A DNA stretch of 59,057 nucleotides, from positions 1 through 59,057 of the forward strand of contig NZ_PPTQ01000018.1 of NCBI RefSeq assembly GCF_003340345.1. The letters are read 5' to 3'. Every line of letters starts with the position of its first letter. Position 1 is the first letter of the stretch. Below the pieces are notes generated by a model. It saw only the letters and a program-made list of their open reading frames with translations, had not been told where the DNA came from and ran no database searches. A program made the position numbers and the translations under genes. Shown in pieces: positions 27,615 to 36,907 of the stretch. The stretch comes from Paraeggerthella hongkongensis (GTDB lineage Bacteria; Actinomycetota; Coriobacteriia; Coriobacteriales; Eggerthellaceae).

Positions 27615-28762
27615 TACCGGTTTACAATGGGATGCCTTATCTGGAGTCGTGCCTTGGCAGCCTGCTTGATCAGACGTTCGATGATATTGAGGTAATCTGC
27701 GTTGACGATTGCAGCACCGATGGCTCGCTCGAGGCTTTGGAGGCTTTTTCTCAAAGAGATTCGCGGGTTCGTGTTTTGAGGCAGCCTGAGAATCGTGGAA
27801 GCGCGCGGGCGAGAAGACGGGGTGTTCTTGCATCGTGCGGTGAGTACGTGCTTTTCTCCGACCAAGACGATTCGTATGGCCGTGAGGCTTGTGAGGTTGT
27901 GCGACAATTGCTGGCCGAACGGCCTGTCGATATTTTGCAGTACGGGACGCTTGTCGTTAACGAAGGTGGAGTTGAGCAGGGGGAGATCGCTGGACTTGAA
28001 AGCTGGTTGGAGCCGTATGAGGGGATCTTGCTCGGTCGCTCCATCCTGGACGAGTGCTTCGTGAATTTGACCTTCGGGTATTCTATTTGGAACAAAGCCT
28101 ACAGGGGGGAACTTGCTCGTCGGGCGTTCTCGTCCATGGAGGATGTTTCGGTACCCTTGGGGGAGGATAACTACGAATCGTTCGTATTGTTCTACTTTGC
28201 GGAAACCTATCGAGGTGTATCCCGTCCGCTGTATCGATACCATTACGGACGGGGCTACACTGGGCACGTACGACAAACCGCCGATTCGTTTCGCCGTACG
28301 TGCGGCCTTTCGGTTGCCGCTGATCTCATGAAGTCGTTTCTTATTTCTGAGGGCAGTTTCGACGAGTACGAGGAGACGTATGGGGCTGCGCGTCGGCACA
28401 TGCTTCGCTATACGTTTGATCGGTGGGCCGTCGAGGTTCCCGATAGCGACAAGATCGAGGCTTTGCGCTACCTCTTGGAGTCGTGGCCGTATGTGGAAGT
28501 GCTCGAGTACGTGGCTGAAGATAGGCCTCGAGATCTCACAGGGTTGCTCAATGCGCGCTTTGGCTCTTGCGATGCGGAGGTCCTTTCTGCTGCGAATGGA
28601 CGGGAATTGTTCGATTTAATGCTTGAACTGAGTGAGTTGTCGCGTGCGTGCAAGGAAAAGGATGATCGCATTGCCGCCAGACGCCAAGATTTTGAAGGCT
28701 CTCGTGCGTATCGTGTTGGCCGCATGTTGACTTCGCCTTTGCGCCGTATAAGGGGAGAGTAA
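27593..28762 (+). CDS. GT2 glycosyltransferase with coiled-coil tail
   Basis: A 389-residue protein with GTG start. GT-A domain in the first ~230 residues: FSFVIPVYNG, VDDCSTDGS, ENRGSARARRRGV, and FSDQDDSYG at the metal site (DQD). The middle is helical; the C-terminus is a short charged helix ending in the YRVGRML motif and a basic patch, which suggests membrane-surface attachment. Its N-terminal domain is clearly related to that of the GT2-GT4 fusion at 39.7 kb (both have RPVDIL/KPVDIL and ARxRGV segments). Substrate unknown. Confidence 0.85.
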   Translation: MPEFSFVIPVYNGMPYLESCLGSLLDQTFDDIEVICVDDCSTDGSLEALEAFSQRDSRVRVLRQPENRGSARARRRGVLASCGEYVLFSDQDDSYGREACEVVRQLLAERPVDILQYGTLVVNEGGVEQGEIAGLESWLEPYEGILLGRSILDECFVNLTFGYSIWNKAYRGELARRAFSSMEDVSVPLGEDNYESFVLFYFAETYRGVSRPLYRYHYGRGYTGHVRQTADSFRRTCGLSVAADLMKSFLISEGSFDEYEETYGAARRHMLRYTFDRWAVEVPDSDKIEALRYLLESWPYVEVLEYVAEDRPRDLTGLLNARFGSCDAEVLSAANGRELFDLMLELSELSRACKEKDDRIAARRQDFEGSRAYRVGRMLTSPLRRIRGE

Positions 28763-28847
28763 AGGGTTCGAGCTTGTTCTTCACGCGCTGAGCCGGCATG
28801 ATGAATACGACCGTTCTCCATCTTACGAATCGTTAACAATTTGGTAC

Positions 28848-28856
28848 TGGTATAAT
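28848..28856 (+). promoter_or_regulatory. Extended -10 promoter of the wecA/teichoic-acid operon
   Basis: TGGTATAAT (extended -10, TATAAT at 28851-28856) lies about 42 bases before the wecA start in a 135-base gap. No good -35 is seen, as is common for extended -10 promoters. Confidence 0.6.
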
Positions 28857-28897
28857 ACGCAGGTTGGATATCTATACTGGAGGCGACCGGAGCGTTT

Positions 28898-30022
28898 ATG
28901 GAATGGTACCAAGCGGCTATCGTGTTTTGCGTGGCTTTTGCAGTCACGTGCTGCATGGTGCCCGTTTCCAAATGGATCGCCGTTAAAATAGGCGCGATCG
29001 ACTACCCCGGAAATCGCCGGGTCAACGTCGATTCGGTTCCTCGCTGCGGAGGGATAGCTCTTTATACGGGCCTTTTGGCGGCATGCTTTTCGATCTACCT
29101 TGGGGTTCGCTTTTTCGACTGGAACATGCATGACTTATATGTCCTGGGAGACATAAACTACATCGTGCTGTTCCTGGGTGTTACGGCCATGTTCACAGTT
29201 GGGCTGGTCGATGACATCACGCAGCTGTCTCCGGGAACCAAGCTGCTCGGCCAGGTTCTTGCTGCCGCTGTAGTGGTTTTGTCGGGTGTTGGTATAGGGG
29301 CAGTTCGTGCGGTGGTTGTAGGCGATTACTTCTCTTTCGGGTGGCTCGACTATCCGCTGACTGTTCTGTATCTCGTCGTGTTCGTGAATATCACTAACCT
29401 TATCGACGGTTTGGACGGACTGGCGTCAGGCCTTGTTGCTATTGCTTCTTCGAGCTTGCTGTATCTTGTGTGGATGCGTGGGAGTTTCACTCTGGTTCTA
29501 GTTTGCATTGCCCTTATCGCAGTTTGCTTGGCTTTTCTTCGGTTCAATTTCTTCCCGGCTTCGGTGTTTATGGGCGACTCGGGATCCCATCTTTTAGGTT
29601 TGTCCGTGGGAATAGTCTCGGTTGTGGGCGTGGTACGAACGCAAAGCTTTGTCGTCATGCTAATCCCGTTAATCATTGCTGGGGTTCCGGTGCTGGATAC
29701 GTTATCGGCCATCATTAGACGCAAAAGGGTTCATAAACCAGTCGATCAGGCGGATTTGGGGCATATCCATCATCGTCTCATGCGCGCTGGATTAAGTCAA
29801 AAGCGATCCGTTGCGGTGTTGTGGCTCTGCTCTGCGGCCCTCGCGTTGACGGGATGCCTTATAGGGAGTTTTTCGGGAGCGGTTCAAGGAGCCATTATTG
29901 CGGCTCTTGCGATTGTGCTGTTCTTCGTGATTTGGAAGTTCGGCTTGTTCAAGCCTGTTTTGAGGCACCACTACGACAATAAGGGAAGGCGGGGGCCTCG
30001 CGTACCTCGTCATACGAGATAG
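28898..30022 (+). CDS. wecA: Undecaprenyl-phosphate GlcNAc-1-phosphate transferase (WecA/TagO)
   Basis: A 374-residue polytopic MraY-family enzyme that starts lipid-linked glycan synthesis by moving GlcNAc-1-P to undecaprenyl phosphate. Family motifs: VGLVDDITQLSP (Asp pair), NLIDGLDGLASG, FMGDSGSHLLG, and HIHHRLMRAG in the last cytoplasmic loop. Around ten membrane segments. Placement before LCP, exporter and TarIJ genes supports the TagO role for wall teichoic acid, though it may serve all glycans here. Confidence 0.93.
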   Translation: MEWYQAAIVFCVAFAVTCCMVPVSKWIAVKIGAIDYPGNRRVNVDSVPRCGGIALYTGLLAACFSIYLGVRFFDWNMHDLYVLGDINYIVLFLGVTAMFTVGLVDDITQLSPGTKLLGQVLAAAVVVLSGVGIGAVRAVVVGDYFSFGWLDYPLTVLYLVVFVNITNLIDGLDGLASGLVAIASSSLLYLVWMRGSFTLVLVCIALIAVCLAFLRFNFFPASVFMGDSGSHLLGLSVGIVSVVGVVRTQSFVVMLIPLIIAGVPVLDTLSAIIRRKRVHKPVDQADLGHIHHRLMRAGLSQKRSVAVLWLCSAALALTGCLIGSFSGAVQGAIIAALAIVLFFVIWKFGLFKPVLRHHYDNKGRRGPRVPRHTR

Positions 30023-30034
30023 GCTGCACGGCGT

Positions 30035-31024
30035 ATGACGGATACGATCGACATACAGAAAAAGCGGTCTGAGAAAATGGCCGCCGTGGCCGTGGCGATG
30101 GTTGCGGCGTTTTCTCTTGCGTTCATCGGCCTGATCGTGGTTTTGGAAGACGCGGCGAATCGGTCCGTGAACGGGCGTACGTATGTTGCCGAAGCGACTT
30201 CCGCCGAGCCGTTCTATGTGCTGCTCATAGGATCCGATTCAAGGAAGGAAACCGCTCTGTACACGGGCAAGAAAACGGAGCACGCGCAAGTGGACCAGCA
30301 TTTCGACGTAATGACGCTCATGAGGGTCGATCCGGAAACCTATACGGTCACCCTGGTTTCCGTTCCGCGCGATACCGTGTTGAAAGGGTCAAGCACCAAG
30401 ATAAACAATGCGCTTCTTGATAACAACCCTGAAGAAGTAGTGGAAGCTGTTGAGTCTTTGACAGGAGTGGACATCCCGTATTACATGATGGCGACGTTTA
30501 CGTCGTTTCAAGTGTTTATCGATGCAATAGGCGGCGTTACGGTTGATGTTCCCAAGGATGTTAAGGTGCCGGATTCCATGACCGCTGAAGATGTAAAGTT
30601 AAGTGCGGGGAAGTCTCAACACCTTGATGGGTCGGAAGCGCTTGTGCTGGCGCGCGCTCGCAAAGAGTACGTAGTCGATCAAGACGCGCTTCGCCAGGCG
30701 AACGTTCGAAATCTTGAGGTGGCCATCTTGCAGAAGGCATTATCTGTGAGCGACGAGGAGGGGGTTAACGATCTGCTTGCTGATCTTGCGGAAAATGTGG
30801 TCACAAACCTTGATATATCAGAAGTGGGATATCTGGTTGCCGATTTTATTACGAATCGCGATTTGGTGACTATATATTCCTGCACGGGTCCATGGCGGGG
30901 AGGCGAAAACATGGACGGTCTTTGGGTGGTTGAAGAAGATCCAGAAACATGGGCCGAGCTTATGGCGGTGGTGGATGCAGGGGGGAGTCCTGTCGGGATT
31001 GTGGAGGAGCCGAAGCATTTGTAA
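30035..31024 (+). CDS. LytR-CpsA-Psr (LCP) family glycopolymer ligase
   Basis: A 329-residue protein with one membrane segment (about 15-37) and an extracellular LCP domain: LLIGSDSR (about 63-70), SVPRDT with catalytic-site Arg112, and the ARARKEYVVDQDALRQ stretch with conserved Arg residues. LCP enzymes move polymer from undecaprenyl pyrophosphate to peptidoglycan. It follows wecA after 12 bases and is one of three LCP genes in the window. Confidence 0.92.
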   Translation: MTDTIDIQKKRSEKMAAVAVAMVAAFSLAFIGLIVVLEDAANRSVNGRTYVAEATSAEPFYVLLIGSDSRKETALYTGKKTEHAQVDQHFDVMTLMRVDPETYTVTLVSVPRDTVLKGSSTKINNALLDNNPEEVVEAVESLTGVDIPYYMMATFTSFQVFIDAIGGVTVDVPKDVKVPDSMTAEDVKLSAGKSQHLDGSEALVLARARKEYVVDQDALRQANVRNLEVAILQKALSVSDEEGVNDLLADLAENVVTNLDISEVGYLVADFITNRDLVTIYSCTGPWRGGENMDGLWVVEEDPETWAELMAVVDAGGSPVGIVEEPKHL

Positions 31025-31120
31025 GAAAATGCATTAGCTTATGATCCTCATGGGTCCGCTGTGAAACGAAGCTGTGCTAACATCTGAGGTTGTTTGTTCG
31101 GATTGTTGAATGGGAGCGTT

Positions 31121-31942
31121 GTGCTGAGTACTCTTACGACGATATTACGAGACAATTGGGAGTGGCGTAGGCAGGTCGGGCATCTTGCCATCTTTGAGCT
31201 TAAGAAAAAAGCTCGCGGTGCTGCATTAGGCTGGGCTTGGCTTGCAGTTAAACCGATTGTGTTTATTGCTGTGTTTTGGTTTGCCTTAGAAGTGGGCTTG
31301 CGAGCTGGTGATTCCTCGAGTCCCGAGTATCCATACTTTGTGTGGCTGGTTGCTGGCTTGATTCCGTGGTTCTATATTGCTGACATGATCGGGACGGGAT
31401 CCGATGTCCTCCACCGATATTCGTATCTGGTTGATAAGGTGAAGTTCCCCTTGAGTTGCATATCGACTCTGTATTCTTTGTCGACGCTTATCATCAACGC
31501 CGTACTTTTTGTCCTGCTGTTTGTGATTTATGCACTCTACGGTATGCCTTGGGATATCTATTTACTTCAGGTTCCGATTCTCATGGTTCTAATGTTTGCG
31601 TTTTGGAACATGGTTTCTGTCATGATGTCGCAGCTTTCGGGTATTAGCAAAGACTTCGGGCAGCTTATGAAGGCTCTTTCGCAGCCTTTGTTCTGGCTGT
31701 CGGGCATTCTATTCAATATGCAGGTGCTTGCTCCTGCAGGTTTTGGTTGGGCTGCGGATGTGATGTTGTTTAATCCTATAACGTTTTTCGTCACAGCCTT
31801 TCGCGGTGCATTGTGCGATAAGGTGTGGTTTTGGGAAGACCCGGTGTTTTTTGGTTCCTTTGCCGTTGTGTTCGTGGCGACGTTAGTAGCTTCAACTCTT
31901 ATTTATAAGCACTTCAACGAGGAGGTGTCCGATGTCCTTTGA
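31121..31942 (+). CDS. tarG: Teichoic-acid ABC exporter permease (TagG/TarG-like)
   Basis: About 273 residues with six hydrophobic segments, opening with a basic cytoplasmic part (FELKKKARGAALGWAW) and ending LIYKHFNEEVSDVL. It is an ABC-2 permease. A GTG start at 31121 behind GGGAG is preferred over the upstream TTG at 31094. The last bases overlap the ATPase start, so the subunits are coupled. Only distantly similar to the other permease (22.4 kb), so the two are separate export systems. Confidence 0.88.
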   Translation: MLSTLTTILRDNWEWRRQVGHLAIFELKKKARGAALGWAWLAVKPIVFIAVFWFALEVGLRAGDSSSPEYPYFVWLVAGLIPWFYIADMIGTGSDVLHRYSYLVDKVKFPLSCISTLYSLSTLIINAVLFVLLFVIYALYGMPWDIYLLQVPILMVLMFAFWNMVSVMMSQLSGISKDFGQLMKALSQPLFWLSGILFNMQVLAPAGFGWAADVMLFNPITFFVTAFRGALCDKVWFWEDPVFFGSFAVVFVATLVASTLIYKHFNEEVSDVL

Positions 31943-32723
31943 GGAAGCGGAGGCAAACCTGCTCGAGTCTTTAGGGCCACGCTCGGCAGTTGCTGATGAG
32001 GCTGTCATCAAGTTCGATCACGTGACCAAGACGTATCGGTTGTACAAGAACGATCGCAGCCGGTTCCTGGGTCTTTTTACGCGCAGCACCAAGGAGCTGG
32101 TGGCAGAGGTAAATGCCAACGATGATCTGTCTTTTGAGGTGCGGCGGGGCGAGGCTGTCGCTTTGATAGGTCGAAACGGTGCGGGCAAGTCAACCGCTCT
32201 GAAAATGGTTACGCAAGTGTGTCATCCTACGAAGGGCACTGTTACGGTCAACGGTCGCGTGAGCGCGCTTCTCGAACTGAATGCTGGCTTTGACGGACAG
32301 TTGACGGGGCGCGAAAATCTCTTGCTCAGAAGTCAGGTTTTAGGCATGAGCAAAGCGGAATATCGTGATATGGAAGATCGGATTGTCGAGTTCGCCGATT
32401 TGGGCGTGTACATTGATCAGCCGATGAAGTCATATTCGAGTGGCATGAAGGCTCGTCTTGGCTTCGCGTTCGCAGCTTCAATTGATCCTGACATTCTAGT
32501 GGTTGATGAGGCCCTGTCGGTAGGGGATCGGCAGTTTAAGGAAAAGTGTATCACGCGCATGCGCAGCATTATGTCGAACGAGAACGTTACGGTGTTGTTC
32601 GTCACGCACGAGTCAAAGGCTGCGCAGGAGTTTTGCACGAGGGGGATTGTCTTGCACAAGGGAAAAATGATGTTCGACGGCCCCATCGACGAAGCTACGG
32701 CGTATTACGAAAAGAACTACTAG
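31932..32723 (+). CDS. tarH: Teichoic-acid ABC exporter ATPase (TagH/TarH-like)
   Basis: A 263-residue ATPase: Walker A GRNGAGKST, signature YSSGM, Walker B ILVVDEALS. It ends right after the ATPase core (YYEKNY), without a C-terminal recognition domain, unlike the Wzt-CWB2 protein. Such short ATPases usually export polymer as it is made. It overlaps the permease gene and lies nine bases before tarI, which supports a role in ribitol-teichoic-acid export. Confidence 0.9.
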   Translation: MSFEEAEANLLESLGPRSAVADEAVIKFDHVTKTYRLYKNDRSRFLGLFTRSTKELVAEVNANDDLSFEVRRGEAVALIGRNGAGKSTALKMVTQVCHPTKGTVTVNGRVSALLELNAGFDGQLTGRENLLLRSQVLGMSKAEYRDMEDRIVEFADLGVYIDQPMKSYSSGMKARLGFAFAASIDPDILVVDEALSVGDRQFKEKCITRMRSIMSNENVTVLFVTHESKAAQEFCTRGIVLHKGKMMFDGPIDEATAYYEKNY

Positions 32724-32732
32724 GAGTTTCTT

Positions 32733-33464
32733 ATGAGTGCAGGCAGCAATGCGGGGACAAATGCGTATGCGGCGATTCTTGCCGGGGGCTCGGGCGCTCG
32801 CATGGGCAACCCCGAAAAGCCCAAGCAGTTTTTCATGCTGGGCGAGAAGCCCATACTTATCCATACCGTAGAGAAATTCTGCGCCTTCCCGGATTTTCAA
32901 AAAGTGCTGGTCATGTGTCCCCAGGTGTGGCTGCAGCAGACGCAAGATTTGATAAGGCGCCATTGCCCGCAGTACGAGGATCGGATCGCGCTTGTGGCCG
33001 GCGGTGCCGAGCGTAACGACACGGTGATGAACGCTATCGCTTACGTGGAGCAGAACTGCCCGGTCGACGACGGTACTATCTTGGTAACGCATGATGCGGT
33101 ACGACCGTTTGTGTCTCATCGCATTATCCGGGATAACATTGCAGCTGCGCGCAAGCATGGCGCGTGCGATACGGTCGTACCAGCTACGGACACCATTGTG
33201 GAGAGCATGGACGGTCGCGCTATCTCGGCTATTCCGAACCGAAGCGTGCTTTATCAGGGGCAGACTCCGCAATCGTTCAACTTGCATAAGCTCAAAGAGC
33301 TTACCGGTAGCTTGACCGATGAGGAGCGCGCTACGCTAACCGATGCTTGCAAGATATTTGTTTTGCGAGGCGAGCGCGTTGTCCTGGTGGAGGGCGACGT
33401 TGCGAACATGAAGATCACGTATCCCCAGGATATGCGTGTCGCGACTTCTTTGATGGGCAAGTAG
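32733..33464 (+). CDS. tarI: Ribitol-5-phosphate cytidylyltransferase (TarI; IspD family)
   Basis: A 243-residue enzyme expected to make CDP-ribitol. It has AAILAGGSGARMG and PKQFFMLG at the CTP site and THDAVRPFVS in the middle. IspD (isoprenoid synthesis) has the same fold, but the coupling to a TarJ gene directly behind decides for TarI. AGGAG lies six bases before the ATG. It has the N-terminal extension SAGSNAGTNAY ahead of the domain. Confidence 0.88.
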   Translation: MSAGSNAGTNAYAAILAGGSGARMGNPEKPKQFFMLGEKPILIHTVEKFCAFPDFQKVLVMCPQVWLQQTQDLIRRHCPQYEDRIALVAGGAERNDTVMNAIAYVEQNCPVDDGTILVTHDAVRPFVSHRIIRDNIAAARKHGACDTVVPATDTIVESMDGRAISAIPNRSVLYQGQTPQSFNLHKLKELTGSLTDEERATLTDACKIFVLRGERVVLVEGDVANMKITYPQDMRVATSLMGK

Positions 33465-34490
33465 ATGCTGAATTGTGCCTACAGATTGGTTGCTCCGCGA
33501 ATGTTCGAGCCCGTGGTTTTGGAGATGCCCATGTTTCCTAACCGGGTGATTGTCAGGCCGACCCATTTGTCTATCTGCAATGCTGATCAGCGCTACTACC
33601 AAGGCCGACGCAGCGCCGAAGTGTTGGCGAAAAAGCTCCCTATGGCACTTGTTCACGAAGGGATCGGCACGGTTGTCGAAGACGCTTCGGGTGTATATGC
33701 GCCGGGAACCAGCGTGGTTATGCTACCAAACAGCCCGCGTGAAAAGGACGACTTCATAGCAGAGAACTATCTTCGTTCCAGCGAGTTTTGCGGCAGTGGC
33801 TTCGATGGCTTTATGCAGGAGCACGTAGCTCTTCCGCCTACGCGTGTGGTGCCGCTTCCTGCGGGCGTCAATAAGAACGTTGCGGCATTCACCGAATTAG
33901 TGAGCGTAGCCGTTCATGCCGTTACCCGCTATGAGGCCATAGCGCACGGTCGGCGTGAGGTCGTGGGTATTTGGGGTGACGGGAACCTGGGGTTCATCGT
34001 TGCGCTGGTGTTGCGCATGCTTCATCCCGCGACGCATTTGGTGGTGTTCGGGCGCAATGTGGATAAGCTGGCTGACTTCACGTTTGTGGATGAGACGTAT
34101 TTGACGTACGACGTATCTCGCGCGCCACTGGTTGACCACGCTTTCGAGTGCTGCGGTGGAGACGGTTCGGCTTCGGCTATCGACCAGATTATCGATCGAA
34201 TCAAGCCCGAAGGTTCCGTTTCTCTTTTGGGCGTGTCGGAGAACCCCGTCCCCGTGAACACGCGCATGGTTTTGGAAAAGGGCCTGCGCTTGTTCGGCAG
34301 CAGCAGAAGCGGCAGGGACGATTTTCAGCGGACGGTACAGATGTACTACGACCATCCGGTGGTTTTGGATTACTTGACGTCCCTGGTGGGAGCGATTCTG
34401 CCGGTTGGTTCGACGCGGGATATGGCGCAAGCTTTCGAGGCCGATATCCGCAAGTCCATGGGCAAGACCATCATGCTTTGGGACGTGTAA
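33465..34490 (+). CDS. tarJ: Ribulose-5-phosphate reductase (TarJ)
   Basis: A 341-residue medium-chain dehydrogenase that makes ribitol-5-phosphate from ribulose-5-phosphate with NADPH. Typical TarJ features: the SICNADQRYYQG segment with the zinc-site Cys, LVHEGIGTV with the His-Glu pair, and VGIWGDGNLGFI for the cofactor. The start codon directly follows the tarI stop. With TarI it supplies CDP-ribitol for the TarL-like genes behind. Confidence 0.9.
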   Translation: MLNCAYRLVAPRMFEPVVLEMPMFPNRVIVRPTHLSICNADQRYYQGRRSAEVLAKKLPMALVHEGIGTVVEDASGVYAPGTSVVMLPNSPREKDDFIAENYLRSSEFCGSGFDGFMQEHVALPPTRVVPLPAGVNKNVAAFTELVSVAVHAVTRYEAIAHGRREVVGIWGDGNLGFIVALVLRMLHPATHLVVFGRNVDKLADFTFVDETYLTYDVSRAPLVDHAFECCGGDGSASAIDQIIDRIKPEGSVSLLGVSENPVPVNTRMVLEKGLRLFGSSRSGRDDFQRTVQMYYDHPVVLDYLTSLVGAILPVGSTRDMAQAFEADIRKSMGKTIMLWDV

Positions 34491-34494
34491 TCGT

Positions 34495-35700
34495 ATGCGC
34501 TTTGCACTGAAAGCGGGCATGGGGGAAGCGGTGGAAAAGGCCGTGGTAGCCGTTGCTCGCTTCTCCATCAATGCTCTGTACTTCGCATGCTGCGCCCTTC
34601 CGCGCAGAGACGAGGCAGTGTTCGTATCGCGCCAGGCCAATGAGCCATCGTACGATTTCAAGGCTATCGGTCGTGAATTTGAACGCAAAGGGTTTCGCGC
34701 GGTGTTTTTAACGCGAAAGCTGCAGAAGAGGACCATCGTAAGGTACGCATTTCATGCGGTGCGCGAGATATACCATCTTGCACGCTGCAGGATATGCTTT
34801 GTCGATCGATACGATCCGGTTATCAGCCTGATGAACTTCCAGTGTGAGCCGCAGCCTGCTTCATGCGACATCCCTGTGGGGGTGTATCGCGAGTTCCCTG
34901 TTCGACCGGTGGTGGTTCAGCTGTGGCATGCGTTCGGTGCGTTCAAGTGCTTTGGGTTTCAGTCTCACGATACGGTGGAGGGCCATACATCCAAGGCTAT
35001 GGAGCTTTATCGCATCCATCGCAACTACTCATGGGTTCTCTGCTCGGGCGAGGGGTGTCGCCAGGCGTTTGCACAGGCGTTCAACTGCCCGGTGGAGCGT
35101 GTTGTCGCTTTGTTGAGGCCCGGTTATGACGAGTTTGCGCGGTTGCGTACGGCGGCTCTTGCCGAGCGCGGTGCCGGAGAAGAGCCAGGGCTTTTGGTGC
35201 TGTTCGCTCCCACGCTGCGTAAAAGTTCGGAGTCTCGGCACCCGTTTCGCGATCTTGCTCAGGAGGGCGGTTGGAAGAACTTGTCTGACGTGGCTCGAAT
35301 CGAGTGGGCTTTTCACCCGCTCGAACAGGAGGGCGTGGCTGCGGGGACGGTGAACCAAACGCTTCTGGATGCGTCGATTGTGGTTACGGATTACTCGTCT
35401 ATTGCGTATGAAGCGTATTTGCTTGGAAAGCCGGTGGTGTTCTATGTGCCGGATATCGACGAGTACCGCGCGTCTCCTGGCCTTAATTCCGACCCGCTCA
35501 AGCTATGTCCGCGTATTGCTTTTACGGACGAGCGGCGCCTGTTTGCGTTTTTGGAGGATTGTTTAAACGATCCGGAACTGTATCCCTGGGATGCGTTCGA
35601 GGCTTTTGCCGGTTCCGCCATCGACGAATGCGATGGTCGTGCGGTCGATGTATTGGTGGAGGCTGCTTTTGGGTGGCTTGGGCGAGGAAGATGCGAGTAG
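34495..35700 (+). CDS. CDP-ribitol/CDP-glycerol phosphotransferase (TarL/TagF family), first copy
   Basis: A 401-residue enzyme of the teichoic-acid polymerase family. Visible motifs: VVQLWHAFGAFKCFGF (catalytic His), LFAPTLRKS, FHPLEQ, and VTDYSSIAYE near the C-terminus for the CDP donor. It should add polyol-phosphate units to a lipid-linked primer at the membrane. It starts four bases after tarJ, so ribitol phosphate is the likely substrate; whether it is primer, primase or polymerase enzyme is open. Confidence 0.87.
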   Translation: MRFALKAGMGEAVEKAVVAVARFSINALYFACCALPRRDEAVFVSRQANEPSYDFKAIGREFERKGFRAVFLTRKLQKRTIVRYAFHAVREIYHLARCRICFVDRYDPVISLMNFQCEPQPASCDIPVGVYREFPVRPVVVQLWHAFGAFKCFGFQSHDTVEGHTSKAMELYRIHRNYSWVLCSGEGCRQAFAQAFNCPVERVVALLRPGYDEFARLRTAALAERGAGEEPGLLVLFAPTLRKSSESRHPFRDLAQEGGWKNLSDVARIEWAFHPLEQEGVAAGTVNQTLLDASIVVTDYSSIAYEAYLLGKPVVFYVPDIDEYRASPGLNSDPLKLCPRIAFTDERRLFAFLEDCLNDPELYPWDAFEAFAGSAIDECDGRAVDVLVEAAFGWLGRGRCE

Positions 35701-35704
35701 TTTC

Positions 35705-36907
35705 ATGAGTGATGTGAGCGCTCAAAAGAGAAGTGCGTTGAGCAAAGCAAAAGACGCGGTCAAAGGATTGGTGAAAGACGCGACGTTGGGCTTTGCGTTC
35801 CCGCGCTCGTACGCTCATGCTGCAAAGGACCCTGTCGATCCTCGCAAAGTGGTGTTCTTGGAATCGAAGCAACAAGAAGTACCGGATAGTTTTCGCGTCC
35901 TGCTGGATCGGCTGGACGCCGATCCGCGCTTCGAGGTCTACTATATTTCTTTGGGACAGCATCGTGTATCCCGAGCGCGGTACTTGGCGAATTGCGCCAA
36001 TGCCTTGAGGCAGATAGCCACGGCTCGATGCGTGTTTTTGAACGACGCCTCCGATGTGGTGAGTTGTGTGGCCTTGAGGCCTGAGACTCGGGTGGTTCAG
36101 CTATGGCATGCTTGCGGCGCGTTCAAGAAATGGGGTATGAGTACGGCCGACCTTGAATTCGGGGGTTCGCGCGAACAGATTTTACGACATCCGTTCTATG
36201 GGAATTTATCACTGGTGACGGTGAGCAGTCCTGAGGTGATATGGGCGTATACCGAAGCTATGGTGCTAGAGGACCGCCGGGATATCATTAGGCCCTTGGG
36301 CGTGAGCAGAACGGATGTGTTTTTTGACGAGTCGTTTCTCTCCTGTGCTCGAGCGCGCGTGTGCGAGGCTGTGCCGCAAGCGCGTAGCAAGAAGGTCATG
36401 TTGTACGCCCCCACGTTCAGGGGCCGTGTATCAAAGGCCCTGGGCCCCGATCAGCTTGATATCGAGGCGTTCTGTACAGCATTTAACGATGAGTACGTAC
36501 TGCTAATAAAGCATCATCCGTTCGTCAAGGAGCGGCCTGCTATCCCTGCAGGATGCGAGTCGTTCGCGTTTGACATCTCAGATGCTGTATCGATAGAGGA
36601 TGCCCTGATTGTGGCCGATGTTTGCATATCGGACTATTCCTCGCTCGTGTTCGAGTATTCTCTTTTCGAGCGCCCGATGGTGTTTTTTGCGTACGACAAG
36701 GAAGAGTACGACGATTGGCGCGGGTTCTACTACGAGTACGAGGACTTGACCCCGGGACCGGTGTTCTGCGAGAACGAACCGATGATCGAGTATTTGCAGC
36801 ATGTTGAGCAGCGTTTCGATAAAACGCGCGTGGCGCAGTTTCGCCAGCGCTTCATGAGCGCATGCGACGGTCATGCGACGGATAGGATAATCAAGGAGGT
36901 TCTGTAA
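35705..36907 (+). CDS. CDP-ribitol/CDP-glycerol phosphotransferase (TarL/TagF family), second copy
   Basis: A 400-residue paralogue of the previous gene: VVQLWHACGAFKKWG (catalytic His), LYAPTFRG, IKHHPF, and ISDYSSLVFEYSL. It starts at MSDVSAQ four bases behind the previous stop; the open frame reaching back to 35591 overlaps that gene and is not supported. Its stop overlaps the next start (TAATG). Two adjacent copies suggest a primase plus polymerase division, as in TarK/TarL or TagB/TagF pairs. Confidence 0.87.
   Translation: MSDVSAQKRSALSKAKDAVKGLVKDATLGFAFPRSYAHAAKDPVDPRKVVFLESKQQEVPDSFRVLLDRLDADPRFEVYYISLGQHRVSRARYLANCANALRQIATARCVFLNDASDVVSCVALRPETRVVQLWHACGAFKKWGMSTADLEFGGSREQILRHPFYGNLSLVTVSSPEVIWAYTEAMVLEDRRDIIRPLGVSRTDVFFDESFLSCARARVCEAVPQARSKKVMLYAPTFRGRVSKALGPDQLDIEAFCTAFNDEYVLLIKHHPFVKERPAIPAGCESFAFDISDAVSIEDALIVADVCISDYSSLVFEYSLFERPMVFFAYDKEEYDDWRGFYYEYEDLTPGPVFCENEPMIEYLQHVEQRFDKTRVAQFRQRFMSACDGHATDRIIKEVL

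Noticed and set aside
32733-33464. IspD (isoprenoid cytidylyltransferase) as the call for this gene
   Set aside because: Same superfamily, but the directly following TarJ-type dehydrogenase and polyol-phosphate transferases support TarI.
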